Positions 16,560 to 27,471 of a stretch of 64,000 bases of DNA are shown here, piece after piece. The notes below the pieces were generated by a model that did no database searches, had not been told where the DNA came from, and saw only the letters and a list, made by a program, of their open reading frames with translations. This stretch comes from Hypericibacter adhaerens (GTDB taxonomy: Bacteria; Pseudomonadota; Alphaproteobacteria; Dongiales; Dongiaceae), in assembly GCF_008728835.1 (NCBI RefSeq), contig NZ_CP042582.1:1364001-1428000 (forward strand), written 5' to 3'. Each line of letters starts with the position of its first letter. Position 1 is the stretch's first letter. The position numbers and the translations under genes are program-made.

Positions 16560-18113
16560 ATGGACACGGGTCGCGATCCCAACCGCGTCGTCATTTTCGA
16601 CACCACCATGCGCGATGGCGAGCAGTCGCCCGGCGCATCGATGAATCTCGAAGAGAAGAAGCGCATCGCCGCCGTTCTCGAGGAGATGGGCGTCGACGTG
16701 ATCGAGGCGGGCTTCCCGATCGCCTCCAACGGCGATTTCGAGGCGGTCCGCGAGATCGCGAAGCTGGTCAAGACCAGCTCGGTCGCCGGCCTCTCCCGCG
16801 CCGCGAAGAAGGACATCGACCGCGCCTGGGAAGCGCTCCAGGGCGCGGCAGCTCCTCGCATCCACACCTTCATCTCGACCAGCCCGCTCCATATGAAGTT
16901 CAAGCTGCAGATGGAGCCCGAGGCGGTGCACCAGGCGATCATCGACAGCGTCTCCTACGCGCGCAAGCTCTGCGGCGATGTCGAATGGTCGGCCGAGGAC
17001 GCCTCGCGCACGGAGCACGATTTCCTCTGCCGCTGCGTCGAGACCGCGATCAAGTGCGGCGCCGGCACCATCAACATCCCCGACACCGTGGGCTATGCGG
17101 TGCCCGACGAGTTCGCGTCCCTGATCCGCATGCTGTTCGACCGCGTGCCCAACATCGACAAGGCGATCATCTCGGTCCACTGCCACAACGATCTGGGCCT
17201 CGCCGTCGCCAACTCGCTGGCCGCCGTCGGCGCTGGCGCGCGCCAGGTCGAATGCACCGTCAACGGCCTGGGCGAGCGGGCAGGCAACGCCGCGCTCGAG
17301 GAGATCGTGATGGCGCTGCGCACGCGCCAGAACGCCATGCCCTACAAGACCGGCATCCATACCGAGGTCATCACCCGCGCCTCGCGCCTGGTCTCGACCG
17401 TGACCGGCTTCCCGGTCCAGCCGAACAAGGCCATCGTCGGCGCCAACGCCTTCGCGCATGAATCCGGCATCCATCAGGACGGCATGCTGAAGCATGCCGG
17501 CACCTACGAGATCATGACCCCGGAATCGGTGGGCCTCAGCCGCTCGACCCTGGTCATGGGCAAGCATTCCGGCCGCCACGCCTTCAAGTCCAAGCTCAAG
17601 GAGCTGGGCTTCGAGCTCGGCGACAACGCCGTCGAGGAGGCGTTCCGCCGCTTCAAGGATCTCGCCGACAAGAAGAAGGACGTGTTCGACGAGGATATCG
17701 TGGCCCTGGTCGACGACCAGGTCGTGCGCTCGAACGAGCATATCCGCTTCGTCTCGCTCCAGGTCATCGCCGGCTCCAAGGGGCCGCAGCAGGCCGACCT
17801 CGAGCTCGAGATCGACGGCGTGGTGAAACAGACGCGCGCCACGGGCGACGGCCCGGTCGACGCGACCTTCAAGGCGATCCGGCAGCTCTATCCGCACGAG
17901 GCGCGGCTGCAGCTGTTCCAAGTGAATGCCGTCACGGCCGGTACCGATGCGCAGGCCGAGGTGACGGTGCGGCTGGAGGAAAACGGCAAGACAGTGAACG
18001 GCCAGGGGGCCGACACCGACACGCTGGTGGCCTCCTGCAAGGCTTATCTGCATGCGCTCAACAAGCTGTTGACCAAGAGGCAGAAGACCGCGCCAGCCGC
18101 GCTTTCCGCGTGA
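16560..18113 (+). CDS. leuA: 2-isopropylmalate synthase
   Basis: LeuA condenses acetyl-CoA with 2-ketoisovalerate to start leucine synthesis. The 517-residue product shows the HMGL-like TIM barrel with [19 protein letters not shown], the metal-binding [37 protein letters not shown], and [16 protein letters not shown]. The C-terminal 130 residues form the LeuA allosteric domain for leucine feedback inhibition. The ATG follows a GAAGGG site. mreB starts 94 bases after its stop. Confidence 0.96.
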   Translation: MDTGRDPNRVVIFDTTMRDGEQSPGASMNLEEKKRIAAVLEEMGVDVIEAGFPIASNGDFEAVREIAKLVKTSSVAGLSRAAKKDIDRAWEALQGAAAPRIHTFISTSPLHMKFKLQMEPEAVHQAIIDSVSYARKLCGDVEWSAEDASRTEHDFLCRCVETAIKCGAGTINIPDTVGYAVPDEFASLIRMLFDRVPNIDKAIISVHCHNDLGLAVANSLAAVGAGARQVECTVNGLGERAGNAALEEIVMALRTRQNAMPYKTGIHTEVITRASRLVSTVTGFPVQPNKAIVGANAFAHESGIHQDGMLKHAGTYEIMTPESVGLSRSTLVMGKHSGRHAFKSKLKELGFELGDNAVEEAFRRFKDLADKKKDVFDEDIVALVDDQVVRSNEHIRFVSLQVIAGSKGPQQADLELEIDGVVKQTRATGDGPVDATFKAIRQLYPHEARLQLFQVNAVTAGTDAQAEVTVRLEENGKTVNGQGADTDTLVASCKAYLHALNKLLTKRQKTAPAALSA

Positions 18114-18201
18114 ACCCCGCGGGGCTGAGGGGGCTCCGCTTTCCAGACAATGCAGACGACAAGGCGACAGGCCTTTTGTCGGCTCACAGGCGATGAGGTA
18201 G

Positions 18202-19248
<1,047 letters not shown>

Positions 19249-19360
19249 TCGATCAGGCTGAAATCCGCTTTGCCCGATTCCACGATCGCGTTATCGTGAT
19301 ACGCGGAGTCGCAACGAGTCGTTGCGACCTCCGGATGGGCATTCGCTGCGGAGACAGGAA

Positions 19361-20278
19361 ATGAAGCAGCGGACCGGCTCCGCGCTGCGCCTGGCCTCGC
19401 CGCTGCGGGCGTTGGTTCACCGGCTTGCTCTGGTCTTGGTCATGGCCGCGGCCATCGGCGTGATGGTGCTCGGCCGTGCCAACGGTCCCATGGTCTCGCA
19501 GGCCCGCACCGCCGTCTCCGACGCCGTGGCGCCGATCCTGGGGGCCTTGTCCGAGCCCGTCAGCTTTGCCGAGGGCCTCTTCGCCAATCTCGAGGAACTG
19601 GTCGATCTCCGGGCCGAGAACGCCCGGCTGCGGATCGAGCGCCAGCGCCTGGTCGAGTGGCAGAACATCGCCCAGCGCCTCGATGCCGAGAACCGCGAGC
19701 TCCGCAACCTGCTGCATTTCGTGCCCGACCCCCGCTCCAGCTTCATCAGCGCCCGGGTGATCGGCGACCATACCGGCGCCTTCGTGCGCGAGGTGCTGAT
19801 CTCCGCGGGCGAGAAATCGGGCCTGCGCAAGGGCCAGGCCGCCATGACCGGGGACGGGCTTGCCGGCCGGGTCAGCGAGGTCGGCACCCGCTCGGCGCGG
19901 GTGCTGCTCCTGACCGACATCAATTCGCGGGTGCCGGTCATGGTCGAGCGGACCCGGGACCGGGCCATCCTGGCCGGCGACAACTCCAACCGCCCGCAGC
20001 TGCTCTATCTCAAGCCCGGCCTCTCGATCCAGGTGGGTGACCGCGTCGTCACCTCGGGCGACGGCGGGGCCTTCCCGCCCGGCCTGCCGGTGGGCGTGAT
20101 CGACCGGATCTCGGACGGGGTGGTGTCGGTGGCACCCTTCGTGGACTGGGACCATATGGAATTCCTGCAGATCGTGGATTACGGCCTCGATGGCGTGCTG
20201 AGCGACGATCCTGTCGCCGCGGCGGCCGAGGCCGCTTCCGCGGCGCCGGCGCCGAGCGCGCCGCCGCGCGCACCCTGA
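19361..20278 (+). CDS. mreC: Rod shape-determining protein MreC
   Basis: MreC is a bitopic inner-membrane scaffold that links MreB to the wall synthases. The 305-residue product has a transmembrane helix at about 20-40 (LALVLVMAAAIGVMVLG), a coiled-coil near residues 65-115 (LEELVDLRAENARLRIERQR) and the periplasmic double beta-barrel domain containing VLLLTDINSRVPVMVERTR and VGDRVVTSGDGGAFPPGLPV. The ATG at 19361 follows GGAGACAGGAA. The C-terminus is a low-complexity Ala/Pro tail. Confidence 0.95.
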   Translation: MKQRTGSALRLASPLRALVHRLALVLVMAAAIGVMVLGRANGPMVSQARTAVSDAVAPILGALSEPVSFAEGLFANLEELVDLRAENARLRIERQRLVEWQNIAQRLDAENRELRNLLHFVPDPRSSFISARVIGDHTGAFVREVLISAGEKSGLRKGQAAMTGDGLAGRVSEVGTRSARVLLLTDINSRVPVMVERTRDRAILAGDNSNRPQLLYLKPGLSIQVGDRVVTSGDGGAFPPGLPVGVIDRISDGVVSVAPFVDWDHMEFLQIVDYGLDGVLSDDPVAAAAEAASAAPAPSAPPRAP

Positions 20279-20348
20279 CGAGGCGGGCGCCTCCGGGCGC
20301 CCTTAGGCGGCGCATCGGCGCCTGGATGTGAAGGATCGTGTCCGGACC

Positions 20349-20867
20349 ATGAGCTCCAGCTTCTGGCAGCGCCTCGATCTCTGGTCGCAGCGGCTCTGGC
20401 CCGCCACGCTGACGCTGCTGCTCATGCTGCTGGGCTCGATCCCGGTGCCGCTGCCCTTCTGGCAGCCGGTCAGCCCCTCGTTCGCGCTGATGTCGGTCTA
20501 TTACTGGGCGATCCACCGCCCGACCGCCATGCCCCTGCCGCTGGTCTTCGTGATCGGCGTGCTCGCGGACTTCTTCGGCATGGCGCCGCTCGGCGTCGGC
20601 ACGCTGGTGCTGGTGTCGGTCTATGCGCTGACCCTGTCGCAGCGCCGCCTCTTCATCGGCCAGCCCTTCCTGGTGGTCTGGTGGGGCTACATGATGGTCT
20701 CGGCCGGCGCCATGATCATGGCCTGGGTCGCGACCAGCCTGATCGCCGTCCAGCTGGTCGATCCGCGGCCGGCGGTCTTCAACTACCTGGTCGATCTCGG
20801 GCTCTATCCGGCGGTCGCCTATCTCTTCGCCCGCGCCCAGCGCTGGCTCCTGTCGCAGCAGGCCTGA
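20349..20867 (+). CDS. mreD: Rod shape-determining protein MreD
   Basis: A 172-residue hydrophobic protein with about five predicted transmembrane helices (LTLLLMLLGSIPVPLPFW, FALMSVYYWAIHRPTAMPLP, LVFVIGVLADFFGMAPLG, WWGYMMVSAGAMIMAWVATS). The VYYWAIHRP and LADFFGMAPLG segments match the MreD family pattern. The ATG at 20349 is given; a GTG at 20328 is an alternative, and AAGGAT lies between them. It fits between mreC and mrdA as expected. Confidence 0.92.
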   Translation: MSSSFWQRLDLWSQRLWPATLTLLLMLLGSIPVPLPFWQPVSPSFALMSVYYWAIHRPTAMPLPLVFVIGVLADFFGMAPLGVGTLVLVSVYALTLSQRRLFIGQPFLVVWWGYMMVSAGAMIMAWVATSLIAVQLVDPRPAVFNYLVDLGLYPAVAYLFARAQRWLLSQQA

Positions 20868-20883
20868 GCGGACAGCCCCTCCC

Positions 20884-22794
20884 ATGACCATGCAAAGCGG
20901 CCAGCAGCTCTACCGCACCTTCACCCGCCGCGCGGCCATGCTGGGCGGCGTGCAGCTCGTGGCGCTCGGCAGCCTCGCCGCGCGCATGTACTACCTCCAG
21001 GTCGTCGAATCCGACAAATACAAGCTCCTGGCCGAGGAGAACCGCATCAGCCTGCGCCTCCTGGCGCCGCGCCGGGGCCGGATCCTCGACCGCTTCGGCA
21101 ATCCGCTCGCGACCAACGACCAGAACTACCGCATCGTGCTGACGCCCGAGCAGACCGAGGATCTCCAGGGCACGCTCCAGGCGCTGCAGTCGATCGTCAC
21201 GATCAGCGAGTCCGAGCGGGCGCGGATCATGAAGGAGGTCGGCCGCAGCCGCGCCTTCGTGCCGGTGACGGTGAAGGAGAATCTCGACTGGCCGGTGGTG
21301 GCGCGCGTCGAGGTCAACACGCCCGACCTGCCCGGCGTCTCGATCGAGGTCGAGCAGAGCCGCCTCTATCCCTATGCCGGCATGGCCTCCCACGTCCTGG
21401 GCTATGTCGGCTCGGTCGCCGAGGCGGAGCTCACCGGCGACCCGCTGCTGGAGCTGCCCGGATTCCGCATCGGCAAGAGCGGTGTCGAGAAGCAGTACGA
21501 CACCGACCTGCGCGGCTCGGCCGGCAACAGCCAGGTCGAGGTCAATGCCGTCGGCCGCGTGATCCGCGAGCTCTCCCGCGACGAGGGCGTGCCGGGCAAG
21601 GACCTGGTCACCACGCTCGATATGGGCCTGCAGACCTTCGCCCAGCAATGCCTGTCCTCCCAGCTCAGCGGGGCCGCCGTCTGCCTCGACATCATGACGG
21701 GCGAGGTGCTGGCGATGGCTTCGACGCCCAGCTACGACCCCATCGCCTTCGACCGCGGCCTCACCAGCGCCGAATGGCAGGCGCTGACGACCGACCCGCT
21801 GCGTCCGCTTTCCAACAAAGCCCTCAACGGCACCTATGCGCCGGGCTCGACCTTCAAGACGGTCGTGGCCATGGCGGCGATGGAGCAGGGGATCGGCCCC
21901 GATCACACCGTCTTCTGCAACGGCGTGACCGTGCTGGGCTCGGCCCGCTTCCATTGCTGGAAGAAGCAGGGCCACGGCAATCTCGACATGATCGGCGGCA
22001 TCCGCCATTCCTGCGACTGCTATTTCTACGACCTGGCGCGGCGCATCGGCATCGACCCGATCGCGAAGATGGCGCATCGCTTCGGCCTCGGCCAGCTCAC
22101 GGGCATCGACCTGCCGGCCGAGAAACCCGGCCTCATCCCCGACAGCGCCTGGAAGAAGGCGACGATGGGCGATATCTGGCATCCCGGCGAATCGCTGGTG
22201 GCCGGCATCGGCCAGGGCTTCATCCTGACCACGCCGCTCCAGCTCGCGGTGCTGACGGCGCGCCTCGCCTCGGGCGGCTATGCGATCCAGCCCAGGCTCC
22301 ATCGCGAGGCGGTCTTCGCGCCCGATACCGGCACCGCCTTGCGCGAAGGCGGCGGTGGCACGATCCAGCGTCCGCCCTTCCCCTCGCTCGGCGTTTCGCC
22401 CGAGCATCTGGCGGTCGTGCTCGAGGGCATGAACCAGGTCAGCAACGCCCCCAACGGCACCGCCTACCGCTCGCGCATCACCATCCCCGGCATGGAGCTG
22501 GCCGGCAAGACCGGCACCGCCCAGGTGCGCCGCATCACCATGAGCGAGCGCAACAGCGGCGTGCGCAAGAACGAGGACCTGCCCTGGCCGCAGCGCGACC
22601 ATGCGCTCTTCATAGGCTTCGCCCCGGTCCATGCGCCGCGCTACGCCATCGCCGTGGTGAGCGAGCATGGCGGCGGCGGCTCCGTGGTCTCGGGTCCGAT
22701 CGCGCGCGACATCCTGATCGAGGCCCAGACGCGCGATCCCGCGCGCAAGCGCCCGGACGACCAGGTGGCCCAGAACAACGAGAAACCGGCATGA
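20884..22794 (+). CDS. mrdA: Penicillin-binding protein 2 (transpeptidase)
   Basis: PBP2 is the elongasome transpeptidase that cross-links peptidoglycan with RodA. The 636-residue product has an N-terminal membrane anchor (about 18-40), the non-catalytic dimerisation domain (LLAPRRGRILDRFGNPLAT), and a transpeptidase domain with Ser322-Thr-Phe-Lys325 (YAPGSTFKT), the SCD motif in RHSCDCYFYDLA and Lys542-Thr-Gly (AGKTGTAQV). The stop overlaps the rodA start in ATGA. Confidence 0.96.
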   Translation: MTMQSGQQLYRTFTRRAAMLGGVQLVALGSLAARMYYLQVVESDKYKLLAEENRISLRLLAPRRGRILDRFGNPLATNDQNYRIVLTPEQTEDLQGTLQALQSIVTISESERARIMKEVGRSRAFVPVTVKENLDWPVVARVEVNTPDLPGVSIEVEQSRLYPYAGMASHVLGYVGSVAEAELTGDPLLELPGFRIGKSGVEKQYDTDLRGSAGNSQVEVNAVGRVIRELSRDEGVPGKDLVTTLDMGLQTFAQQCLSSQLSGAAVCLDIMTGEVLAMASTPSYDPIAFDRGLTSAEWQALTTDPLRPLSNKALNGTYAPGSTFKTVVAMAAMEQGIGPDHTVFCNGVTVLGSARFHCWKKQGHGNLDMIGGIRHSCDCYFYDLARRIGIDPIAKMAHRFGLGQLTGIDLPAEKPGLIPDSAWKKATMGDIWHPGESLVAGIGQGFILTTPLQLAVLTARLASGGYAIQPRLHREAVFAPDTGTALREGGGGTIQRPPFPSLGVSPEHLAVVLEGMNQVSNAPNGTAYRSRITIPGMELAGKTGTAQVRRITMSERNSGVRKNEDLPWPQRDHALFIGFAPVHAPRYAIAVVSEHGGGGSVVSGPIARDILIEAQTRDPARKRPDDQVAQNNEKPA

Positions 22795-23966
22795 TCGGCC
22801 CGACCCATTTCGGCGGCACCCCCTTCGGCCGCTCGCAGGCCGAGCTCTCGACCGGCCAGAAGCTGAAGCAGGTGAGCTGGGGCCTGGTGCTGCTGCTGGT
22901 CATGATCGCCAGCATCGGGCTCGCCATGCTCTATTCCGCCGCCAATGGCAGCGTCGATCCCTGGATGTCGCGCCAGGGGGCCCGCCTGATCGTGGGCCTC
23001 GGGCTGATGATGGTCGTGGCGATGACCGACCTGCGCTTCTGGCTGCGCTGGGCCTATGCCTTCTACGGCTTCGCCTTCCTGCTGCTGGTCTATGTCGAGA
23101 TCGCGGGCGAGATCGGCATGGGCGCCCAGCGCTGGATCGACTTCAAGTTCTTCCAGCTCCAGCCCTCCGAGATCATGAAGATCGCGCTGGTGGTGGCGCT
23201 GGCGCGCTATTTCCACCGGCTCGATCTCGAGGATATCCGCCGACACCTGCCGCTGCCGCTCGTGCCGCCGCTCCTGCTGGTGCTGCTGCCGGCGGGCCTG
23301 GTGCTGGTGCAGCCCGACCTCGGCACCGCCGGCATGCTGATCCTGATCGGCGGCCTCATGTTCTTCGCCGCCGGTGTCAGGATGTGGAAGTTCATCCTGA
23401 TCGGGGCCGCCGGCGTCGCGGCACTGCCGATCGGCTGGGGCTTCATGCATGACTATCAGCGCAACCGCGTGCTGACCTTCCTCAATCCCGAGAGCGACCC
23501 GCTCGGCTCGGGCTACCACATCATGCAGTCGAAGATCGCCTTCGGCTCGGGCGGCGTGCTGGGCAAGGGGTTCCTGATGGGGACCCAGAGCCACCTCAAC
23601 TTCCTCCCTGAACGCCAGACCGACTTCATCTTCACCATGCTGGCCGAGGAGCTGGGCATGGTGGGCGGCCTCACGCTGCTCTGCCTCTACGCGCTGGTGC
23701 TGCTCTACGGCATCCTGATCGCGCTGCGCAGCCGCAACCAGTTCGGCCGGCTGCTCGCCTTCGGCATCACCTCGAGCCTGTTCCTGTATGTCTTCATCAA
23801 CATGGCGATGGTGATGGGCCTCATCCCCGTGGTGGGCGTGCCGCTGCCGCTCATCTCCTATGGCGGCACCTCGATGCTCTCGCTCCTGATGGGCTTCGGC
23901 CTGGTCCAGGCGGTCAGCGTCAACCGGGATCTGAAGCTGGGGCAGGGGCACGGCGACGAGGGCTGA
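22791..23966 (+). CDS. rodA: Rod shape-determining glycosyltransferase RodA
   Basis: RodA is the SEDS-family polymerase that extends glycan strands from lipid II. The 391-residue product has about ten transmembrane helices and the SEDS signatures QPDLGTAGMLILIGGLMFFA, FLPERQTDFIFTMLAEELG and PVVGVPLPLISYGGTSMLSL. The start codon overlaps the mrdA stop by four bases, showing tight coupling of the polymerase and transpeptidase pair. It is the last gene of the shape operon. Confidence 0.96.
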   Translation: MIGPTHFGGTPFGRSQAELSTGQKLKQVSWGLVLLLVMIASIGLAMLYSAANGSVDPWMSRQGARLIVGLGLMMVVAMTDLRFWLRWAYAFYGFAFLLLVYVEIAGEIGMGAQRWIDFKFFQLQPSEIMKIALVVALARYFHRLDLEDIRRHLPLPLVPPLLLVLLPAGLVLVQPDLGTAGMLILIGGLMFFAAGVRMWKFILIGAAGVAALPIGWGFMHDYQRNRVLTFLNPESDPLGSGYHIMQSKIAFGSGGVLGKGFLMGTQSHLNFLPERQTDFIFTMLAEELGMVGGLTLLCLYALVLLYGILIALRSRNQFGRLLAFGITSSLFLYVFINMAMVMGLIPVVGVPLPLISYGGTSMLSLLMGFGLVQAVSVNRDLKLGQGHGDEG

Positions 23967-24018
23967 TGCGGCAAGCTGGGTTGGGGCTGCCCGGCTTCCG
24001 GTCTGCTAGCATCCCGCC

Positions 24019-24867
24019 ATGCCCGCCCTTGAAACCCTCGACGGCGCTCTTCCGGCCGACCTCCTCGGCGCGCGGATCTTTGCCGGCGACATCCTGATCT
24101 TCCGGCAGTTGCCGGCCCTGCGATCGCTCTGCCGGACGATCGACGAGATGGTCCGCGCCGGCCTGGGCGACGAGGATCCGGAGCGCGCCGAGACGCGGCT
24201 GGCGCCCGATCTCTTCCTGGCCCGCGTGCGGGCGCTCCGCAGCCAGGTCCGCGCCGACAAGGCGCTGCTGCGGCAGATCGGGGAGGCGGTGGCCCAGACC
24301 GGACTGCCGCCCGAGGACACCTATTTCGACGGGCTGCAGCTCCGCCTCGTGCCCTCGAACGCCAGCCACCAGGCGCGCCGGATCATGCCCCTGGCACCCC
24401 ATCGCGACAGCTGGGGCTCGAACATCCCGCAGCAGATCAACTGGTGGACGCCGCTCTACCCCCTCGCACGCACGCGCTCGATCGTGATGTTTCCCGACTA
24501 TTGGAGCCGGCCGATCGAGAACAGCTCGGCCGCCTGGGACTATCACGAATTGAAGCGCCGCATGGCCGAGGGGAGGGCGGAAGGCTACCCGGTCCTTCCC
24601 GTGGCGACGGTTCCGCTCGAGCCCGAGGACGGTTTGGCGATCGTGATCGAGCCCGGCGACCTGCTGTGCTTCTCCGCCGCCCATCTCCATGGCAGCGTCG
24701 CCGACGCCAGCTTCATCACGCGCTTCAGCCTGGAGACGCGCAGCGTCTCGGCGTCGCATGTCCGGGCCGGGCTGGGCGCGCCCAATCTCGACGGCCAAGC
24801 GCCGCGCGTGACGCCGGAATGGTTCGAGCGGATCGAGGATGGCGCGTCGCTCTCTTCTATCTTCTAG
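24019..24867 (+). CDS. Putative Fe(II)/2-oxoglutarate-type dioxygenase
   Basis: The 282-residue protein has no confidently recognised name. It contains APHRDSWGSN with His128 and Asp130 in an HxD arrangement, and a distal AAHLHGS with His222 or His224 followed by ITRFSLETR (Arg235). This is the spacing expected for the metal triad and 2-oxoglutarate arginine of a phytanoyl-CoA dioxygenase-like double-stranded beta-helix. WWTPLYPLARTRSIVMFPDYW would form core strands. It follows rodA by 52 bases on the same strand but is probably unrelated to cell shape. A metal-binding cupin with another chemistry is the main alternative. Confidence 0.55.
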   Translation: MPALETLDGALPADLLGARIFAGDILIFRQLPALRSLCRTIDEMVRAGLGDEDPERAETRLAPDLFLARVRALRSQVRADKALLRQIGEAVAQTGLPPEDTYFDGLQLRLVPSNASHQARRIMPLAPHRDSWGSNIPQQINWWTPLYPLARTRSIVMFPDYWSRPIENSSAAWDYHELKRRMAEGRAEGYPVLPVATVPLEPEDGLAIVIEPGDLLCFSAAHLHGSVADASFITRFSLETRSVSASHVRAGLGAPNLDGQAPRVTPEWFERIEDGASLSSIF

Positions 24868-24887
24868 GCGCAGACTCATCCACTCAT

Positions 24888-25268
24888 TCGTCATCCCCGC
24901 GAAAGCGGGGATCCATTTTTAAGCTTGGTAGTCTGGATTAGGATGGATCCCCGCTTTCGAGCGCGTGAAGAAATCGAGAGCACCACGCAAGGGCGTGGCA
25001 AACACTCAAGCCCCCTCCCCTTGCGGGAGGGGGTAGGGGGAGGGGTGCCACGGACGCAGCCGGGGGCATCCCTGCGATCAATCACCGCTCTGGAGGCAGA
25101 AGGCCTAGACAGGGCGCCAAGCGAGCGAGCCCGAGCAGATCAGGCTCCGCTTATTTGCCAGGACCTCGCACGGCATCGCCCCTCCCCCTACCCCCTCCCG
25201 CAACGGGAGGGGGCGAGAGAGTTCTTTGGCATCGCCGATTTCTTCACACGCTCGAAAGCGGGGATGAC
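24888..25268. repeat. Nested palindromic repeats, families B and A
   Basis: This gene-free interval begins with a family B palindrome (GTCATCCCCGCGAAAGCGGGGATCC, then GGATCCCCGCTTTCGAGCG). An approximately 30-bp inverted repeat (24946-24975 and 25235-25264, ending in GTGAAGAAATCG) encloses two family A copies, at 25008-25050 and 25177-25217, which are themselves inverted relative to each other. The transcribed RNA could form a long nested hairpin. Confidence 0.75.
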
Positions 25269-25306
25269 GGTGTGGTGTCGCTTCGCGCCCCCGTTTGGGA
25301 CGCCGG

Positions 25307-26050
25307 CTAAAGCCGCCCCGCCTCGATGATGCGCTTGAGGAACGCCCTGGTGCGTTCCTGCTGCGGGTTGCCGAAGATCTGCTCGGGCGGGCCTTCCTCG
25401 TGGACCTTGCCGCCGTGAAGGAAGCAGACCTTGCTCGCCACGTCGCGGGCGAAGCCCATCTCGTGGGTGGCGAGCAGCATGGTCATGCCTTCCTTCGCCA
25501 GGTCGCGCACGATGTTGAGGACCTCGGAGACGAGCTCGGGATCGAGCGCCGAGGTGATCTCGTCGAGCAGCATCACCATCGGCTCCATGGCGAGCGCGCG
25601 CACGATCGCGACGCGCTGCTGCTGGCCGCCGGAGAGCCGGTCGGGGAACTCCTTGGCTTTCGCTTCGAGCCCGATACGCTTCAGGAGGGCCATGGCGCGG
25701 GCCTCGGCCTCGGCGCGGTCCATCTTCAGCACCTTGAGCGGCGCCAGCAGCACGTTCTCCAGCACGCTCATGTGCGGGAAGAGGTTGTAGCTCTGGAACA
25801 CGATGCCGACATCGCGCCTGAGCGCGTTGACATCGACGCCCGGTCCCGTGACGCGGTCGCCATGGAGCCGGATCTCGCCGCCCTGGATCTGCTCCAGCCC
25901 GTTGATGCAGCGCAGCAGCGTGGATTTCCCGCAGCCCGAGGGGCCGATCAGGCAGACCACCTGATGCTCCTCGACCGTGAGCGTCAGCCCGTTGAAGATC
26001 GGGTGCGGGCCGAAATGCTTCTCGATATTGAGGATCTCGAGGAAGGCCAT
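25307..26050 (-). CDS. Polar amino acid ABC transporter, ATP-binding protein
   Basis: A 247-residue ATPase of the GlnQ/HisP/AapP type. Walker A is GPSGCGKSTLL, the Q-loop lies in VGIVFQSYNLFPHMSVLENV, the signature is LSGGQQQRVAIVRALAM, Walker B is VMLLDEITSALDPE and the H-loop is LATHEMGF. LDEITSALD rather than the usual LDEPTSALD is a small deviation, with Ile at the Pro position. It is followed upstream in the operon by a permease (19 bases away) and a binding protein. Confidence 0.93.
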   Translation of the reverse strand: MAFLEILNIEKHFGPHPIFNGLTLTVEEHQVVCLIGPSGCGKSTLLRCINGLEQIQGGEIRLHGDRVTGPGVDVNALRRDVGIVFQSYNLFPHMSVLENVLLAPLKVLKMDRAEAEARAMALLKRIGLEAKAKEFPDRLSGGQQQRVAIVRALAMEPMVMLLDEITSALDPELVSEVLNIVRDLAKEGMTMLLATHEMGFARDVASKVCFLHGGKVHEEGPPEQIFGNPQQERTRAFLKRIIEAGRL

Positions 26051-26069
26051 GGCGCTGTTCCCGATCTCC

Positions 26070-27185
26070 TCAGCCCGCCGCCCGCATGCGCCGCTGATCG
26101 CGCTCGATCAGCCGGTCGACGAAGCGGGCCTGGGGGATGGTGATCACGACGAAGAGGAAGGCGACCGTCGTGACCGAGGACAGGTTGAAATGGTTGCTGG
26201 CCACGATCTTCGCCTGGTTGAAGGCGTCGATGGCGCCGATCACGTTCACCAGCGCCGTGTCCTTCTGCAGGCTGATGAAGTCGTTGAGGAGCGGCGGGAT
26301 GATGCGGCGCACGGCCTGCGGGATCACCACATAGCGCAGCGTCTGGGCGTAGGAGAGGCCGAGCGAGCGGGCGGCCGCGGTCTGGCTCTGATGGATGCTC
26401 TCGATGCCGGCGCGATAGACCTCGGCGACATAGGCGCCGTAGGTGAGGGTGAGCGCCAGGATCGCGTACCATTCGAGCGGGAAATCGCGGATGATCGGCA
26501 GGCCCGTGAGCGGCAGGCCGAAGCCCACCAGATAGATCGAGATGATCGCCGGCAGGCCGCGAAACACGTCGATATAGGCGGTGGCGATCATGCGGATCGG
26601 GCGGCCCGGCTCGCCGGGGATGAGGCGGGCGATCGCGACCACGAGGCCCCAGATCAGGACGAACACCTCGGCCACGCAGAAGATGAAGACGTTGACCCAG
26701 AAGGCGTCGAAGACGAGGTAGAAGGAATCGAAGATCAGCGGCAGGAAGAAGAAGGTGCGGCCGACCGCGACGTCGTTGAGCACGATGAAAAGGGCGATGG
26801 CGAGCACCAGCAGCACCGCCACCGCATAGCCGAAGGTGTACCAGCACCAGGTCCGGGCCGCGGCGCCCTGGACCCGCGCCGTGATGACGTCGGCGGCCAG
26901 CCGCGCCGTCCGGCCGCGCTGGGCGGCCTGCCAGGCGCGGTAGGCCGGCAGCAGCAGCAGGAGCGAGGCGACCGAGGCGATCAGCAGCAGGGTCTCGCCC
27001 AGCGCGCCGTCGACCTGGAGATCCACGAGCACGCCGCTCAGGACGCTGCGCAGCCACCAGGTCGCGGCGATCACGGCGAGCGCGCCCGCGAGCGCCAGGC
27101 TCGCCGCCGTGACCGCATCCTTCGGCGGCGTAACGACCCGCCGCCGGGGCGGCCGGGCCGGCTCCGGCGCGGTGCTGCTGCTCAT
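26070..27185 (-). CDS. Polar amino acid ABC transporter, permease (long form)
   Basis: The 371-residue membrane protein carries the HisM/GlnP-type permease domain in its C-terminal part, with the EAA loop EVYRAGIESIHQSQTAAARS then LGLSYAQTLRYVVIPQAVRR, which contacts the ATPase. An N-terminal part of about 150 residues adds further helices. This length is like AapM/BztC-type permeases, not the 230-residue HisM form. Those systems use two permeases, but only one is present here. The start at 27185 has no clear Shine-Dalgarno sequence. The order in the operon is binding protein, permease, ATPase. Confidence 0.88.
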   Translation of the reverse strand: MSSSTAPEPARPPRRRVVTPPKDAVTAASLALAGALAVIAATWWLRSVLSGVLVDLQVDGALGETLLLIASVASLLLLLPAYRAWQAAQRGRTARLAADVITARVQGAAARTWCWYTFGYAVAVLLVLAIALFIVLNDVAVGRTFFFLPLIFDSFYLVFDAFWVNVFIFCVAEVFVLIWGLVVAIARLIPGEPGRPIRMIATAYIDVFRGLPAIISIYLVGFGLPLTGLPIIRDFPLEWYAILALTLTYGAYVAEVYRAGIESIHQSQTAAARSLGLSYAQTLRYVVIPQAVRRIIPPLLNDFISLQKDTALVNVIGAIDAFNQAKIVASNHFNLSSVTTVAFLFVVITIPQARFVDRLIERDQRRMRAAG

Positions 27186-27277
27186 CGCGGGATTCCCAGG
27201 TGCGAACAGCGCGATTGCAGCTTCACCTTCTTCCCCTTCCCCTCGAGGCAGGACAATCGCATTTGCCGAAAGCGGCA

Positions 27278-27410
27278 AATCCCCTCCCCCAACTTTTGGG
27301 GGAGGGTTGGGGAGGGGGCTGCTCGGTATCAGCCCCTTCGCACCGTAACAAGATCGCAGACCGAGTCATCCCCCTCCCTGCCCTCCCCCGAAGACGGGGG
27401 AGGGGATTGG
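27278..27410. repeat. Two family A palindromic repeats inside the ABC operon
   Basis: Copies at 27278-27328 (CCCCTCCCCC, loop, GGGGGAGGG then GGGAGGGGGCTGCTCGGT) and 27368-27410 (CCCCCTCCCTGCCCTCCCCC, loop, GGGGGAGGGGATT) lie in the 286-base gap between the binding-protein and permease genes. Such hairpins may protect the upstream binding-protein mRNA and lower permease expression. Confidence 0.8.
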
Positions 27411-27471
27411 AGCGAGTGTCTTCAAGGGGGCGGGTTCCGGCACCTTCGAGCGAATCGCGGAAGGCCGGCGA

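Noticed and set aside
18158-18180. Hairpin GACAAGG/CCTTTTGTC between leuA and mreB as a terminator
   Set aside because: The stem needs bulged bases and lacks a following T-run; it is too weak to call.
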